DNA of 64,000 bases from Kribbella capetownensis. Its GTDB lineage: Bacteria; Actinomycetota; Actinomycetes; Propionibacteriales; Kribbellaceae. The stretch is from positions 105,548 through 169,547 of the forward strand of contig NZ_SJKD01000012.1 in assembly GCF_004331485.1 (NCBI RefSeq), written 5' to 3'. Below are positions 1 to 9,325 of this stretch, piece after piece. The notes under the pieces are model-generated. The model was not told where the DNA came from, made no database searches, and saw only the letters and a list, made by a program, of their open reading frames with translations. Each line of letters opens with the position of its first letter. Within the stretch, counting starts at the first letter, position 1. Position numbers and translations under genes: made by a program.

Positions 1-227
1 AGTTGTCGGTCGCGTCGTACGACGACATCCCGATCGCCGCGTACGCACGGCCGCCGCTGACGTCGTTGCGGAACGAGCGGGCCCGGCTGGGGGAGTTGGC
101 CTGGGAGCAGCTCGCGACGCGCCTGGCCGGGAACGACTGGCCGCGGCCGGATCTGCTCACGCCGGAGCTGGTGGTCCGGGCCAGCACCGGTCCGGCGCGG
201 CGGCGGGCCCGGATCCGAACCAGCTGA
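1..227 (+). CDS. LacI-family transcriptional regulator, C-terminal fragment
   Basis: Only the last 75 or so residues are inside the window; the reading frame is open to the left edge. The visible part matches the end of the sugar-binding (periplasmic-binding-like) domain of LacI/GalR regulators: an SYDDIPIAAYARPPLTSL block, the LGELAWEQL helix and the terminal PELVVRAST strand. The protein is expected to bind an operator and release it when a sugar binds. A near-perfect LacI-type palindrome lies 25 bp after its stop, in front of two beta-galactosidase genes, so it is the obvious candidate repressor for them. The DNA-binding domain is outside the window and cannot be inspected. Confidence 0.88.
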   Translation, partial: LSVASYDDIPIAAYARPPLTSLRNERARLGELAWEQLATRLAGNDWPRPDLLTPELVVRASTGPARRRARIRTS

Positions 228-251
228 TAACCCCAGGATGGGATTCCCTGT

Positions 252-267
252 GTGCAAACGATTGCAC
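252..267. promoter_or_regulatory. LacI-type operator upstream of the beta-galactosidase genes
   Basis: GTGCAAACGATTGCAC is an inverted repeat with 6-bp perfect arms (GTGCAA/TTGCAC) around a central CG, the classic form of LacI/GalR operators. Its last six bases (TTGCAC) also serve as a plausible -35 element, so a bound repressor would occlude RNA polymerase. A 16-bp string containing its core (GCAAACGATTGCACGG) recurs upstream of the SGNH hydrolase gene near 35 kb. Confidence 0.75.
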
Positions 268-291
268 GGGGATCGCAGCATGAGTTAGCGT
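262..291 (+). promoter_or_regulatory. Candidate promoter giving a leaderless beta-galactosidase mRNA
   Basis: TTGCAC (262-267) and TAGCGT (286-291) are separated by 18 bp and fit a sigma-70-like -35/-10 pair. The -10 ends only 6 bp before the ATG at 298 and no Shine-Dalgarno sequence is present, so transcription probably starts at or next to the start codon. Leaderless mRNAs are common in actinobacteria. The start site itself is inferred. Confidence 0.45.
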
Positions 292-297
292 CTACTC

Positions 298-2379
298 ATG
301 CTGCCGCCACGTGTTGTGCTCGGGACGGCCTACTACCCCGAATATCTGCCGCGGGACGTGCCCTTTGATGAACTCGCTCCGCTCGTCCATGGCGGCGACC
401 GGATCGCCACCGACCTGGAGCTGATGGCGGCGGCCGGTATCACCGCCATCCGGGTCGGTGAGTCGGTCTGGTCGACCTGGGAACCACGGGACGGCGTGTT
501 CGACCTCGAGTGGATCCTGCCCGTGCTCGATGCGGCCGGTCAGCGGGGGATCGACGTCGTACTGGGGACTCCGACGTACGCCGTGCCGCCGTGGCTGCAG
601 TGTGCTCATCCGGAGATCGCGGCCGAGCGCCGTACCGGGGAGCGGGTGCCGTGGGGGATCCGTCAGGAGGTGGACTTCGGGCAGCCGGCGTTCCGGTTCC
701 ACGCCGAGCGGGTGATCCGCCGGATCGTCGGGCGGCATCGCGACCATCCGGCCGTGATCGGCTACCAGGTCGACAACGAGCCGGGCGTCTTGCTCGCGCA
801 CAACTCTGCGGCGTTCTCCGCGTTCGTTGCTCGCCTGCGGGCTACCTATGGTGATGTCGAGGCGCTGAACGAGGCCTGGGGATTGACGTACTGGTCGCAT
901 CGGTTGAGCGACTGGTCCGACTTGTGGCGGCCGGACGGGAACAGCACGCCGTCGTACGACCTGGCCTGGCGACGGTTCCAGGCGGACCGGACGACCGAGT
1001 TCATCGGGTGGCAGGCGGAGTTGGTTCGGGAGCTGCGGCGGCCGGAGCAGTTCGTGACGACTTGCCTGGCCTACGACCGGCCGGCGGTGGCCGACGGACC
1101 GCTGACTTCTCGGCTGGACGTTGCGGCGGGCAATATTTATGTCGACGTCCAGGACGGGTTGGAGCGGCCGGCGCGACCGTCGCGACTCGAGGTGGGGTGG
1201 ATCGGGCGGAGTGTCGCTGAGCTGTATCTTGCCGCGGATCGTGTGCGGGGGTCGCGTGGTGAGCCGTTCTTGGTCACGGAAACGAATGCGACGTCGATCG
1301 GTAGTTCGCATCAGAACAGTCCGCCGTACGACGGTCAGCTGCGGCAGCTCGCGTGGGCTTTCGTGTCGCGTGGGGCGCAGATGGTCGAGTACTGGCATTG
1401 GCACTCGATCCACCACGGTGCGGAGACGTTCTGGGGCGGAATCCTCGGCCACGACCTGCAACCGGGCCGGGTGTACGACGAGATCGCGGTGATCGGTGAC
1501 GAGCTGGCACGAGCCGGCTCGTCGGTCGTCGGGTTGCGGCCCGACGTGGATGTGGCGGTCGTGTGGTCTGTGGAGAGCGACTGGGCCCTGCAGTTCCAAC
1601 CGCCGCTCGCGCATCCGGGTGGTGCGCCGGACAGGTCGTCGTACCGGACGATCGTCAGTGCCTTCTACACCGGCATCCTCGACGCCGGCCTACGCCCAGG
1701 CGTTCTCCCCATCGAGCGCCTAGGCAACGATCCTGCGGCCCTGGTCGCGCAGTACCCGACCCTCGTGGTCGCCGCCCTCTACATCGCGTCCGACCAGCAA
1801 CTGGAGTTGTTGCGCGAGTACGCCCGAGCCGGCGGCCACCTGATCCTCGGCCCACGGACAGGCTACGCAGACCCCGAAGCCCGGCCCCGCCTCGAGCCCG
1901 CCCCACCCCGCCTCTCTGATGCGGCCGGCCTCCACTACCAGGAATACGAGAACCTCCACGACGACCTACCCGTCACCGGCCTCCCCGGCCACGCAACCCG
2001 CTGGGCAGAAACCCTGACCGTCGACGACGCCCAGACCCTCGGCTGGTACCACCATCCCGGCGGCACCCAACGCCCAATCATCACCACCAAGTGCTGTGGA
2101 AAGGGTCGCATCACCTACGTCGGCACAGTCCCAGATCCTGTACTAGCTGCTGCGCTCCATGGACGAACCGGTGCGTGGAGTGGACTGCCAGCGGCTGTTA
2201 CTGCTTTGTCTGCGGTGGATGGGATGGGGGAGCGGTTGTGGTTTGTGCACAACTGGTCGGGGGACGCGGTGGTTGTTGAGGTGCCGGGGGAGATGGTTGA
2301 TGTGTTGGGTGGGGGATTGGTGGCGCGGATTGAGTTGGGGGCTTGGGATGTTCGGGTGTTGCGGGAGGGGCCGGCATGA
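298..2379 (+). CDS. Beta-galactosidase, glycoside hydrolase family 42
   Basis: A 693-residue enzyme, normal for GH42. It removes terminal beta-D-galactose from oligosaccharides and, with no signal peptide, acts in the cytoplasm on imported sugars. The family pattern is clear: the GTAYYPEYLP start of the TIM barrel, the acid/base Glu in YQVDNEPG (about residue 161) and the nucleophile Glu in LVTETNATS (about residue 328), then the beta-galactosidase trimerisation domain and a small C-terminal beta domain. Its stop overlaps the next start (ATGA). It lies directly behind a LacI-type operator. Codon choice is unusual near the 3' end: a C-rich stretch (about 1680-2100) switches to a very G-rich one (about 2170-2380). 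Confidence 0.93.
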   Translation: MLPPRVVLGTAYYPEYLPRDVPFDELAPLVHGGDRIATDLELMAAAGITAIRVGESVWSTWEPRDGVFDLEWILPVLDAAGQRGIDVVLGTPTYAVPPWLQCAHPEIAAERRTGERVPWGIRQEVDFGQPAFRFHAERVIRRIVGRHRDHPAVIGYQVDNEPGVLLAHNSAAFSAFVARLRATYGDVEALNEAWGLTYWSHRLSDWSDLWRPDGNSTPSYDLAWRRFQADRTTEFIGWQAELVRELRRPEQFVTTCLAYDRPAVADGPLTSRLDVAAGNIYVDVQDGLERPARPSRLEVGWIGRSVAELYLAADRVRGSRGEPFLVTETNATSIGSSHQNSPPYDGQLRQLAWAFVSRGAQMVEYWHWHSIHHGAETFWGGILGHDLQPGRVYDEIAVIGDELARAGSSVVGLRPDVDVAVVWSVESDWALQFQPPLAHPGGAPDRSSYRTIVSAFYTGILDAGLRPGVLPIERLGNDPAALVAQYPTLVVAALYIASDQQLELLREYARAGGHLILGPRTGYADPEARPRLEPAPPRLSDAAGLHYQEYENLHDDLPVTGLPGHATRWAETLTVDDAQTLGWYHHPGGTQRPIITTKCCGKGRITYVGTVPDPVLAAALHGRTGAWSGLPAAVTALSAVDGMGERLWFVHNWSGDAVVVEVPGEMVDVLGGGLVARIELGAWDVRVLREGPA

Positions 2380-5363
2380 GTTCGTACTACGAGGATCTGG
2401 CGCCGGGGAGTGGATGCCGGGAGCCACGGGCTTGGCTGAGGTCTTCGCGGCCGCGGATGAGTTTGAACGGTCGGTGGGAGTTCAAGCTGTGGAGTGGTCC
2501 GGCTGAGGCGCCGGCGGATGTGATGCGGCCTGACGTGGACGTGGACTGGGATGAGTTGGAGGTCCCGGGGCACTGGGTGCTGCAGGGGCACGACCGGCCT
2601 CGGTACACCAACACCGCGTTCCCGTTCCCGATCGACCCACCGCGGACGCCGGACGCGAACCCGACCGGCGACCACCGACGATGGTTCGACCTCCCGGACG
2701 ACTGGGAGCGGGACGGCGCCGTACTGCGCTTCGAAGGCGTTGACTCCTGCTTCAAGGTCTGGCTCAACGGGACCGAGGTCGGGACGGCGAAGGGCAGTCG
2801 GCTGCCGAGTGAGTTCCACGTCGGCGAGCTGCTGCGGCCGGGGCGGAATCTGCTCGTCGTACGAGTGCACCAGTGGTCGTCGGGCAGCTACCTCGAGGAC
2901 CAGGACATGTGGTGGCTGCCGGGAATCTTCCGCGACGTGACGCTGCTCAGCCGGCCGCTCATCGACGACGTGTTCGTCCACGCCGACTACGACCACCTGA
3001 CCGGCGCCGGCACAATGCGGGTCGACGTCGAGCCGTCGTCCGCGCAGATCACGATCCCGGAGCTCGGGCTGGAACTGCAGGCAGGTGAGAAAGTCACGAT
3101 CGCAGGCGTTGAGCCATGGACGGCCGAAGTACCGCGGCTGTACGACGCGCAGGTCGCAGTCCACGGCGAGACCGTGGAACTGCGAATCGGCTTCCGGACC
3201 GTCGCGATGACCGACGGGCTGCTCACGGTCAACGGGCAGCCGCTGTTCTTCCGCGGCGTGAACCGGCACGAGCACGACGAACGCCGCGGCCGGGCGATGA
3301 CGGTCGAGGCGATGCGACAGGACCTCGTGCTGATGAAGCAGCACAACCTGAACGCGGTCCGTACGGCGCACTATCCGCCGCATCCCGCATTCCTCGACCT
3401 GTGTGACGAGCTCGGGCTGTGGGTCGTCGACGAGTGCGACATCGAGACCCACGGCTTCATCTACACCGACTGGCGCGGCAACCCGGCCGACGATCCGGAC
3501 TGGGCACCGATGATGCTGGACCGGATGCGGCGGATGGTGGAACGCGACAAGAACCACCCGAGCGTCATCGTCTGGTCGCTCGCCAACGAGAGTCACCGCG
3601 GACGGAACTTCGGCACGCTCGCCGAGTGGACGCGGGGGCGCGACCCTGGGCGCGCGGTGTTCTACGAGCGGGACCGCAGCTACGAGTTCTCCGACTTCTA
3701 CAGCCTGATGTACACGCCGCTCGAGGACCTCGAAGCGATCGGCACCCGGACCGAGGACGTACCACCGGAGACCGAGGACGACCCCGAGCTGGAGACACGC
3801 CGTCGTGGGTTGCCGTTCGTGCTCGCGGAGTACGCCCATGCCATGGGCAACGGTCCTGGTGGGCTGGCCGACTACCAGCGCATTCTCGAACGGTATCCGC
3901 GGCTGCAGGGTGGGTTCGTCTGGGAGTGGATCGATCACGGGTTGCTGTTGCCTGGAGCAATCGATCATGTGTACGGCGGCGACTTCGGGGAGCGGGTCCA
4001 CGGCGCCAACTTCTGCATCGACGGACTGCTGTTCCCCGACCGCACTCCGTCTCCCGGTCTCACCGAATACAAGAAGGTGATCGAACCCGTCCGCATCACC
4101 GGCCCCGACCCCCTCACCATCCACAACCTCCGAACCTTCGCGTCGCTCGACGACCTCGAGTTCGTGTGGTCGGAGGAGCTAGACGGCGAGCAAATAGACG
4201 CCGGCCGCCTGGAAGTCCCCGAGATCCAGGCAGGCTCCACCGCCGCGCTACCCCCACCAGTCGAAACGCAACCCCCAACCGAGATGCCGGGTGACGAGCG
4301 GTGGTTGACGGTGCGGGCGGTGCTGGCGAAGGACGAGGCCTGGGCCGCCGCAGGACATGAGGTGGCTTGGGCCCAGTTCCGCCTAGGCGGCGGAAGTGCA
4401 GAGGACCGGCACGACGCGCCAAGCCCGCCCCAGCCGGAGGCGGTTGTGTCGGGCGGGGTGCAGGAGCGGGGTGTGGGGCGCGGGGGTTTGGGGCGGGTTG
4501 TTCTTGGGGTGGGGGAGTTTGAGGGGAGTACTGGTCGGTTGGTTCGGGTGGGTGGGGTGGAGGTGGAGGGGCCGGAGTTGGATTTGTGGCGGGCGCCTAC
4601 GGATAACGACTGTGGGCAGGGTGGGCGGAATGGGGTTGTGGGGGAGTGGCGGGCGGCTGGGTTGGATCGGTTGTTGCATCGGGTCGACGGGGTGGAGGTG
4701 GGGCAGGACGAGTTGGTTGTTCGGGCGCGGGTGGCGCCTGATGGGCTTGGCGTGGGGGTGCGGGCGACGTACCGGTGGGTGAGTGCGGACGATGGGCTGC
4801 GGCTGACGGTTGAGGTGGAGCCGGAGGGGGAGTGGGGTGGGACGGCGGTGTCGCCGCGGTGTGGGAGTTGGCCGCGGGTGGGGGTGCGGATGGTGGTGCC
4901 GAGCAACCTGGACACAGTCACGTGGTTCGGAGGCGGACCAGGGGAGGCGTACGCCGACAGTCGCGAGGCGGCGCGGGTCGGGCGGTACACGAGCACGGTC
5001 GACGAGTTGCAGACGCCGTACGTCGTACCGCAGGAGAACGGATCGCGGATCGACGTGCGTTGGGCAGAACTGACCGATGCCCAGGGCAACGGCCTGCGCG
5101 TGGAGGGAGCGCCGTACTTCCAGCTCACGGCACGCCGCTGGACCACCGAGGATCTCGAACGCGCCCGGCACCGCTCCGACCTGACACCGCGCGACCACAT
5201 CTACCTCAACCTCGACCTCGCGCAGAACGGCCTCGGCTCCGCGTCCTGCGGGCCGCCCGCGACCCCGCAACACACCCTCGAGCCGGGGCACTACACCTTC
5301 TCCCTCACGTTCCATCAATTCGGTCGCAGCCCCGGACACGCTGTGGGAGCATCGGACACATGA
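2376..5363 (+). CDS. lacZ: Beta-galactosidase, glycoside hydrolase family 2 (LacZ type)
   Basis: A cytoplasmic LacZ-like enzyme of 995 residues hydrolysing beta-galactosides. The ATG at 2376 is preferred over an in-frame start 33 bp upstream because it overlaps the preceding stop as ATGA and follows a GGGAGGGG ribosome site. The GH2 sugar-binding and immunoglobulin-like domains come first, then the TIM barrel. The acid/base Glu is in WSLANES (about residue 405) and the nucleophile Glu in LAEYAHAMGNGPGG (about residue 485); a beta-galactosidase small-chain domain closes the protein. Two beta-galactosidases of different families in one transcript suggest galactosides of different linkage or size. 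The segment 4420-4880 is strikingly G-rich compared with the rest of the gene. Confidence 0.94.
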   Translation: MSSYYEDLAPGSGCREPRAWLRSSRPRMSLNGRWEFKLWSGPAEAPADVMRPDVDVDWDELEVPGHWVLQGHDRPRYTNTAFPFPIDPPRTPDANPTGDHRRWFDLPDDWERDGAVLRFEGVDSCFKVWLNGTEVGTAKGSRLPSEFHVGELLRPGRNLLVVRVHQWSSGSYLEDQDMWWLPGIFRDVTLLSRPLIDDVFVHADYDHLTGAGTMRVDVEPSSAQITIPELGLELQAGEKVTIAGVEPWTAEVPRLYDAQVAVHGETVELRIGFRTVAMTDGLLTVNGQPLFFRGVNRHEHDERRGRAMTVEAMRQDLVLMKQHNLNAVRTAHYPPHPAFLDLCDELGLWVVDECDIETHGFIYTDWRGNPADDPDWAPMMLDRMRRMVERDKNHPSVIVWSLANESHRGRNFGTLAEWTRGRDPGRAVFYERDRSYEFSDFYSLMYTPLEDLEAIGTRTEDVPPETEDDPELETRRRGLPFVLAEYAHAMGNGPGGLADYQRILERYPRLQGGFVWEWIDHGLLLPGAIDHVYGGDFGERVHGANFCIDGLLFPDRTPSPGLTEYKKVIEPVRITGPDPLTIHNLRTFASLDDLEFVWSEELDGEQIDAGRLEVPEIQAGSTAALPPPVETQPPTEMPGDERWLTVRAVLAKDEAWAAAGHEVAWAQFRLGGGSAEDRHDAPSPPQPEAVVSGGVQERGVGRGGLGRVVLGVGEFEGSTGRLVRVGGVEVEGPELDLWRAPTDNDCGQGGRNGVVGEWRAAGLDRLLHRVDGVEVGQDELVVRARVAPDGLGVGVRATYRWVSADDGLRLTVEVEPEGEWGGTAVSPRCGSWPRVGVRMVVPSNLDTVTWFGGGPGEAYADSREAARVGRYTSTVDELQTPYVVPQENGSRIDVRWAELTDAQGNGLRVEGAPYFQLTARRWTTEDLERARHRSDLTPRDHIYLNLDLAQNGLGSASCGPPATPQHTLEPGHYTFSLTFHQFGRSPGHAVGASDT

Positions 5364-5455
5364 TCATGAACTTCTTCCGACTGAGCTAGCTCCCCGCTGG
5401 CCAGTCCGAGGCTGTAGGGCTCGTGTTCGGCACGACCCGCCCGAGGCCGGCGATG

Positions 5456-5482
5456 CGGGAGCGGACCATCTGGCCGCTCCCG
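5456..5482 (+). promoter_or_regulatory. Perfect hairpin in the leader of the RNA methyltransferase gene
   Basis: CGGGAGCGG (5456-5464) and CCGCTCCCG (5474-5482) form a 9-bp perfect stem with a 9-nt loop, 22 bp before the ATG at 5505. It has no T-run. It could end transcription from the galactosidase operon in a rho-dependent or tail-less manner, or affect translation of the next gene. Structure is seen; function is inferred. Confidence 0.45.
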
Positions 5483-5504
5483 ACCGCTGACCGGGAGACC
5501 TTTC

Positions 5505-6551
5505 ATGCGATCTGTGCGCAGAGTCGCGGCAGACTCGATCACCCAAGCCCTCCGCACCGGTTCGCCGCCGGTGGTACTGGTGCGAACCGTCACGGGCTTG
5601 GAGCAACTAGCGGCCGAGGAACTGGCCGCGGCGAACCACCGCGTGATCGACCTGTCCAAACGACAACTCATCGTCGAACCCACCGCGGCGACGATCATCA
5701 CCAGCCCACCACACCTCGCCGACGACCTGTTCGTCGTCCAGGCCGCCGCTCCCGATCCGGGGCGCACCAAGCAGGAGCTGGCAGCGGCCGTCACCGAAGC
5801 CTGCGCCCAACTGAACGGTGCAGGGGACTTCGCGGTGACCGCGTCGTCCCTCGGCCGGCGCACTTACAACCGGTTCGACATCGAAGACCTGGTCGGCGGC
5901 CTCATCCAGCAGCGTTCCGGCGCCAGGTACCACTCGCGCCGCACCGGCGAGGCTCCACCGATCGACCGCGCGGAGTGGCGGGTCATCCTCGACGGCAAGA
6001 CGCTCTGGATCGGCGTCCGGCCGTACGACGTCCCGCTGCACCGCCGCGTCTGGCGACGGCAGACGGTGACCGGCAGCCTGCATCCGCCGGTGGCCGCCGC
6101 GATGGCCCGGCTGGCACGCATCGCTCCGGGTCACAGAGTCCTTGATCCGTTCTGCGGTGCAGGGACGCTGCTTCTCGAAGCACAGGCTGTCGAGCCGGCA
6201 GCGACGTACGTCGGGATCGATCAGGAGCCGATCGCCGTCGCGGCCGCGCAGCTGAACTCACCGCGCGAGTCGTCCATCGTCTGGCGCACCGGCGACGCGG
6301 CGCGACTCGACGGTCCGGTGGATCGCATCCTGACGAATCCACCCTGGGACGTCCGGCTGGGGATCGGCAGCTTCACGCCGTACCTGGCCCAATGGCGCGA
6401 GGTCCTCGCACCGGACGGGCTCGTGGTCGCGATCCTCAATCACCAACAGGCGGCCACAATGATCGGGGATGCTGCCTGGCGGGTCAGTGACGTGTACGAC
6501 GTCGCAGTCGCCGGGCAGCATCCCCGGATCGTGGTGGCTAGCGCGAGGTGA
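5505..6551 (+). CDS. THUMP-domain class I RNA methyltransferase
   Basis: A 348-residue SAM-dependent methyltransferase of the THUMP/UPF0020 group, whose members methylate guanine N2 in tRNA or rRNA. The N-terminal half (about residues 25-175) looks like the ferredoxin-like plus THUMP RNA-binding part. The SAM motif DPFCGAGTLLLEA is at about 214-226 and the catalytic TNPPWD motif, typical of N-methyltransferases acting on exocyclic amines, at about 277-282. The start follows a GGGAG site. Its 3' end overlaps the oppositely oriented hydrolase gene by 14 bp. The RNA target cannot be told from sequence alone. Confidence 0.82.
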   Translation: MRSVRRVAADSITQALRTGSPPVVLVRTVTGLEQLAAEELAAANHRVIDLSKRQLIVEPTAATIITSPPHLADDLFVVQAAAPDPGRTKQELAAAVTEACAQLNGAGDFAVTASSLGRRTYNRFDIEDLVGGLIQQRSGARYHSRRTGEAPPIDRAEWRVILDGKTLWIGVRPYDVPLHRRVWRRQTVTGSLHPPVAAAMARLARIAPGHRVLDPFCGAGTLLLEAQAVEPAATYVGIDQEPIAVAAAQLNSPRESSIVWRTGDAARLDGPVDRILTNPPWDVRLGIGSFTPYLAQWREVLAPDGLVVAILNHQQAATMIGDAAWRVSDVYDVAVAGQHPRIVVASAR

Positions 6552-9294
6552 CGAAGGTGAGGTAGGTCGAGTTGCCCTTGTCAACGATTCCGGAGTTGGC
6601 CCCGAGCGCCAGTTGCCCGGCCGGTACGTCGCGCTTGAACAGGATGAGCCGTTGGTCGGTCGTGCCAACGGTCTCGCCAGTCCGAGTGAAGGAGCTGAGC
6701 CACTCCGGCCACCAGTCGCCCTCGCCCCGCGGGTCGAAGGCGACGTACACGGTGGCCGGCTGGCTCAGCTCCAGCGTGATGTAGTCCACGGGACCGGTCG
6801 ACTTCGAGTCATCGTTGGCGCCCGGTACCAACGCCTGCCCAGCCAACTGCGCCGGCAGATCGGTGATCGTGTAGCTGCGATCGACATAGATCGGCGCGCC
6901 CGTCTGAGCCTTCACGAGGTTCGACAACTTCTCCGGCGTCCGCACGCTGACCAGATCGCTGGCCAGCGGCGGCTCACTCGCAGGTACGCCGAGCATCCGA
7001 TTGCCGACCGTCTTCACCGCGTTGGCCGGCGCACCGGTCAACGGCACGAACCGGAACGACGAAAGCGGCACAGCCACCCGCTCCACGACGTACGACGCAT
7101 GCGCCGCCACCGGCACCGTCAGGACGTCAGCAGTCGTCGGCGCCACGACAGCCCGACCGTGCTCATCGATCACGCGCACCTGCTGACCCGGCCAGGGATT
7201 GCGCACCCGAAGCGTGTCCTTGCTCCCGGCCTCGATCCCGACCAGGTTCGGCACGCCGTCCTTCACCTCGGTGCTGATCCGGTGACCACCCTCGATCTGC
7301 ACCGCCCCGGACACATCCCAGTCACTCGGCCACGCCGGCGCGACGTCGACGACACCGTCGTACGACTGGACCAGCGCCTCCTGCAGACCGGTGGTCACGA
7401 CCCCGCCCCACTCGTTGTAGAAGCTGTGGTTCCGCACCGCCTCCTGACCCGGGCGGTGGACAGTGAAACCGTTCGGGTAGATCTGGAAGTCCGCGATCCC
7501 CTTCAACAGCAGGCGTTTCACCTCATCGGACTGCCCAAGACGCGCGGCCCACGTGGCGTCCATCCCCCAGTCCTTGTCCTGCGGGTAAACGCGCTGCCGG
7601 AACGTCGCCTGCATCAGGGCAGAGGTCTCGTCGAACAGACCCCACGGCCACAACGCCTCCATCTCCGGGTTCTGCGTGTTGTGCGCCTCCTCATCGGTGC
7701 CGGACCACGCGAGCACCTCCTCGCCACCACGCTGCACGGTCCGGAACGGCGGCAGCTTGCCGACCGCCTCGCGCAGCTGACCGGCAAACGCATCATCGCC
7801 TCGCGCCGAGGCGAGGTCGGCGACGATCGGGAAGATCACCCGCATTCCGGCGAGGTCCGGTGTGGGGTCGTTGGTGTCCCACTGCACCTCGAGTGCATTG
7901 ACGTGCTCGAGATGCAGGTAGCCGTCCTCGCCCGGTGTCAGCGCCGACAGGTAGAAGTCCGCGACCTCCCGCATCAACGGGTAGCTGCGGTTGAGCAGCG
8001 CCCGGTCGCCGGTGTAGCGGTACTGCTGCCAGATGTTGTTCACCAGCTCGGCCCCACTGCTCAGAATCCGGGTCGTGTAGTTCGGCTCGGAGGTGTTGTC
8101 ACAGCCATCCGCCGTCCCGTCGTACCGCAGGAACTCGGGCACGCAGATCCCGCGGGCACCGGTCCAGTGCGTGCTGGTCCACTCCTTCATCGCCGCGGCC
8201 TGGTCGAGATAGAAGTCGAAGTACGGCGCGTTGAGATCGCCGATATCGGCACCGAGATTCGCGGACACGAGCATGCGCAGGTTGAAGTGCCAGTACGCAT
8301 CCTGATCCCAGTCGGCCTGGTCCTGCGACGAGGAGAACATCCGGACCACCGCGCCATGCGTGCTCGGCACCGGGCCACGCATCGACGCGGCCATTGTGTA
8401 GAGCTGCAGTGTGCGGAGGTTCTCGACGTACTCGCCGGTGCCGTCGGCAGACGTGATCCGCATCGGCGCTGCCTTGGCCCAGAAGTCATGCCACCAGGCG
8501 AGATGGTTGCTGTGGGCCTCGACCACGGCATGGCGAGCGGCAGTCTTCACATCACCACCCTTGTACGACGGTACGCCGACGACGAGCCGGAAGCTGCCGT
8601 CACGATTGGGCCGGAAGGTCAGCCGGACAGTCAGCGGATCGACGACGGAAGCGGACACGTCCCGAGCCCGCGCGGTTACTGCGGCAACCGCACCGGCGAC
8701 ACCTCCGGATGCGTCGTCTTTGAAGGTCTCCGCCAGCGCGGCGACCGCACCGGCTGCGCTGGTGGTCGGCGTACGACCCGGCCAGAGCTTGAGATCAGCA
8801 GTCTGGGTCTTGCCAGGATCGGCGCCGGTGACTTCGAGCACGAACTGATCCGCGTCGGCCCGCACGTACGAGCGGGCTGACATTCCGCCACCGCTCTGGA
8901 CGAGTTGGCCGTCGTACAACGCCAGCCGGCCCTTGTAGTCGGCCGCGCGCATCAACGGATCGAGGCCGGGTACGACGAGCCGTCCGGCGGACTCGAGATC
9001 GGGGAAGGTGTCGACGCGGTTGAGCTGGGCGCTGAAGCCCTTCTCGGCCCAGACCGCGGCGCCGAGGACGCCGTTGCCGAGCGGCATCGCCTGGTACGCA
9101 CGCCAGGCAGGTCCTTCCTGGACGAGATCGGATCGGCCGACGAGACCGGCCGGGCCGGTGCGCAGGGCGCCGTCATGCCAGGCGGTGGTCGGGCTGGGTT
9201 CGGTCTGGGGGATCGGGCCGGCCGCGGCGACCGAACCGGCGCTGGTGGCGAGCAGGGTGATGAGTATGGGCAGGGTCCATCGACCAACAGGCAT
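6538..9294 (-). CDS. Secreted DUF5703/GH95-like glycan hydrolase
   Basis: A 918-residue exported protein with an N-terminal Sec signal peptide (positive start, Leu/Ala-rich core, ending around AGSVAAA). The region around residues 60-130 (AYQAMPLGNGVLGAAVW) resembles the N-terminal beta-sandwich of GH95-type enzymes, and the central part (WDQDAYWHFNLRMLVSANLG) looks like the alpha/alpha-barrel of DUF5703/GH95-clan proteins. The last 150 residues form a separate beta-rich domain of the sort seen on polysaccharide-degrading enzymes. It sits 31 bp behind the GH95 fucosidase gene and is probably co-transcribed, so it likely acts on the same glycan outside the cell. Its substrate is not known to me; family assignment is moderate. 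Confidence 0.68.
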   Translation of the reverse strand: MPVGRWTLPILITLLATSAGSVAAAGPIPQTEPSPTTAWHDGALRTGPAGLVGRSDLVQEGPAWRAYQAMPLGNGVLGAAVWAEKGFSAQLNRVDTFPDLESAGRLVVPGLDPLMRAADYKGRLALYDGQLVQSGGGMSARSYVRADADQFVLEVTGADPGKTQTADLKLWPGRTPTTSAAGAVAALAETFKDDASGGVAGAVAAVTARARDVSASVVDPLTVRLTFRPNRDGSFRLVVGVPSYKGGDVKTAARHAVVEAHSNHLAWWHDFWAKAAPMRITSADGTGEYVENLRTLQLYTMAASMRGPVPSTHGAVVRMFSSSQDQADWDQDAYWHFNLRMLVSANLGADIGDLNAPYFDFYLDQAAAMKEWTSTHWTGARGICVPEFLRYDGTADGCDNTSEPNYTTRILSSGAELVNNIWQQYRYTGDRALLNRSYPLMREVADFYLSALTPGEDGYLHLEHVNALEVQWDTNDPTPDLAGMRVIFPIVADLASARGDDAFAGQLREAVGKLPPFRTVQRGGEEVLAWSGTDEEAHNTQNPEMEALWPWGLFDETSALMQATFRQRVYPQDKDWGMDATWAARLGQSDEVKRLLLKGIADFQIYPNGFTVHRPGQEAVRNHSFYNEWGGVVTTGLQEALVQSYDGVVDVAPAWPSDWDVSGAVQIEGGHRISTEVKDGVPNLVGIEAGSKDTLRVRNPWPGQQVRVIDEHGRAVVAPTTADVLTVPVAAHASYVVERVAVPLSSFRFVPLTGAPANAVKTVGNRMLGVPASEPPLASDLVSVRTPEKLSNLVKAQTGAPIYVDRSYTITDLPAQLAGQALVPGANDDSKSTGPVDYITLELSQPATVYVAFDPRGEGDWWPEWLSSFTRTGETVGTTDQRLILFKRDVPAGQLALGANSGIVDKGNSTYLTFVTSR

Positions 9295-9325
9295 GCTGGA
9301 ACCTTTCGGGGGCGGTGGCGAGAGG

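Noticed and set aside
292..1614. A 440-codon leftward open frame opposite the GH42 gene
   Set aside because: It is the antisense shadow of a clear beta-galactosidase; its translation is Arg/Pro-rich and without domain features, as expected for high-GC DNA.
5360..5389. Nine-codon frame (MIMNFFRLS) overlapping the GH2 stop
   Set aside because: A GGGAG precedes it, but it is too short to judge, shows no attenuator-type repeats, and the hairpin downstream is not positioned as in known leader-peptide systems.
6469..8880. An 803-codon rightward open frame opposite the DUF5703-like gene
   Set aside because: The translation is low-complexity (Arg, His, Leu, Val) and the opposite strand encodes a recognisable secreted protein with a signal peptide.
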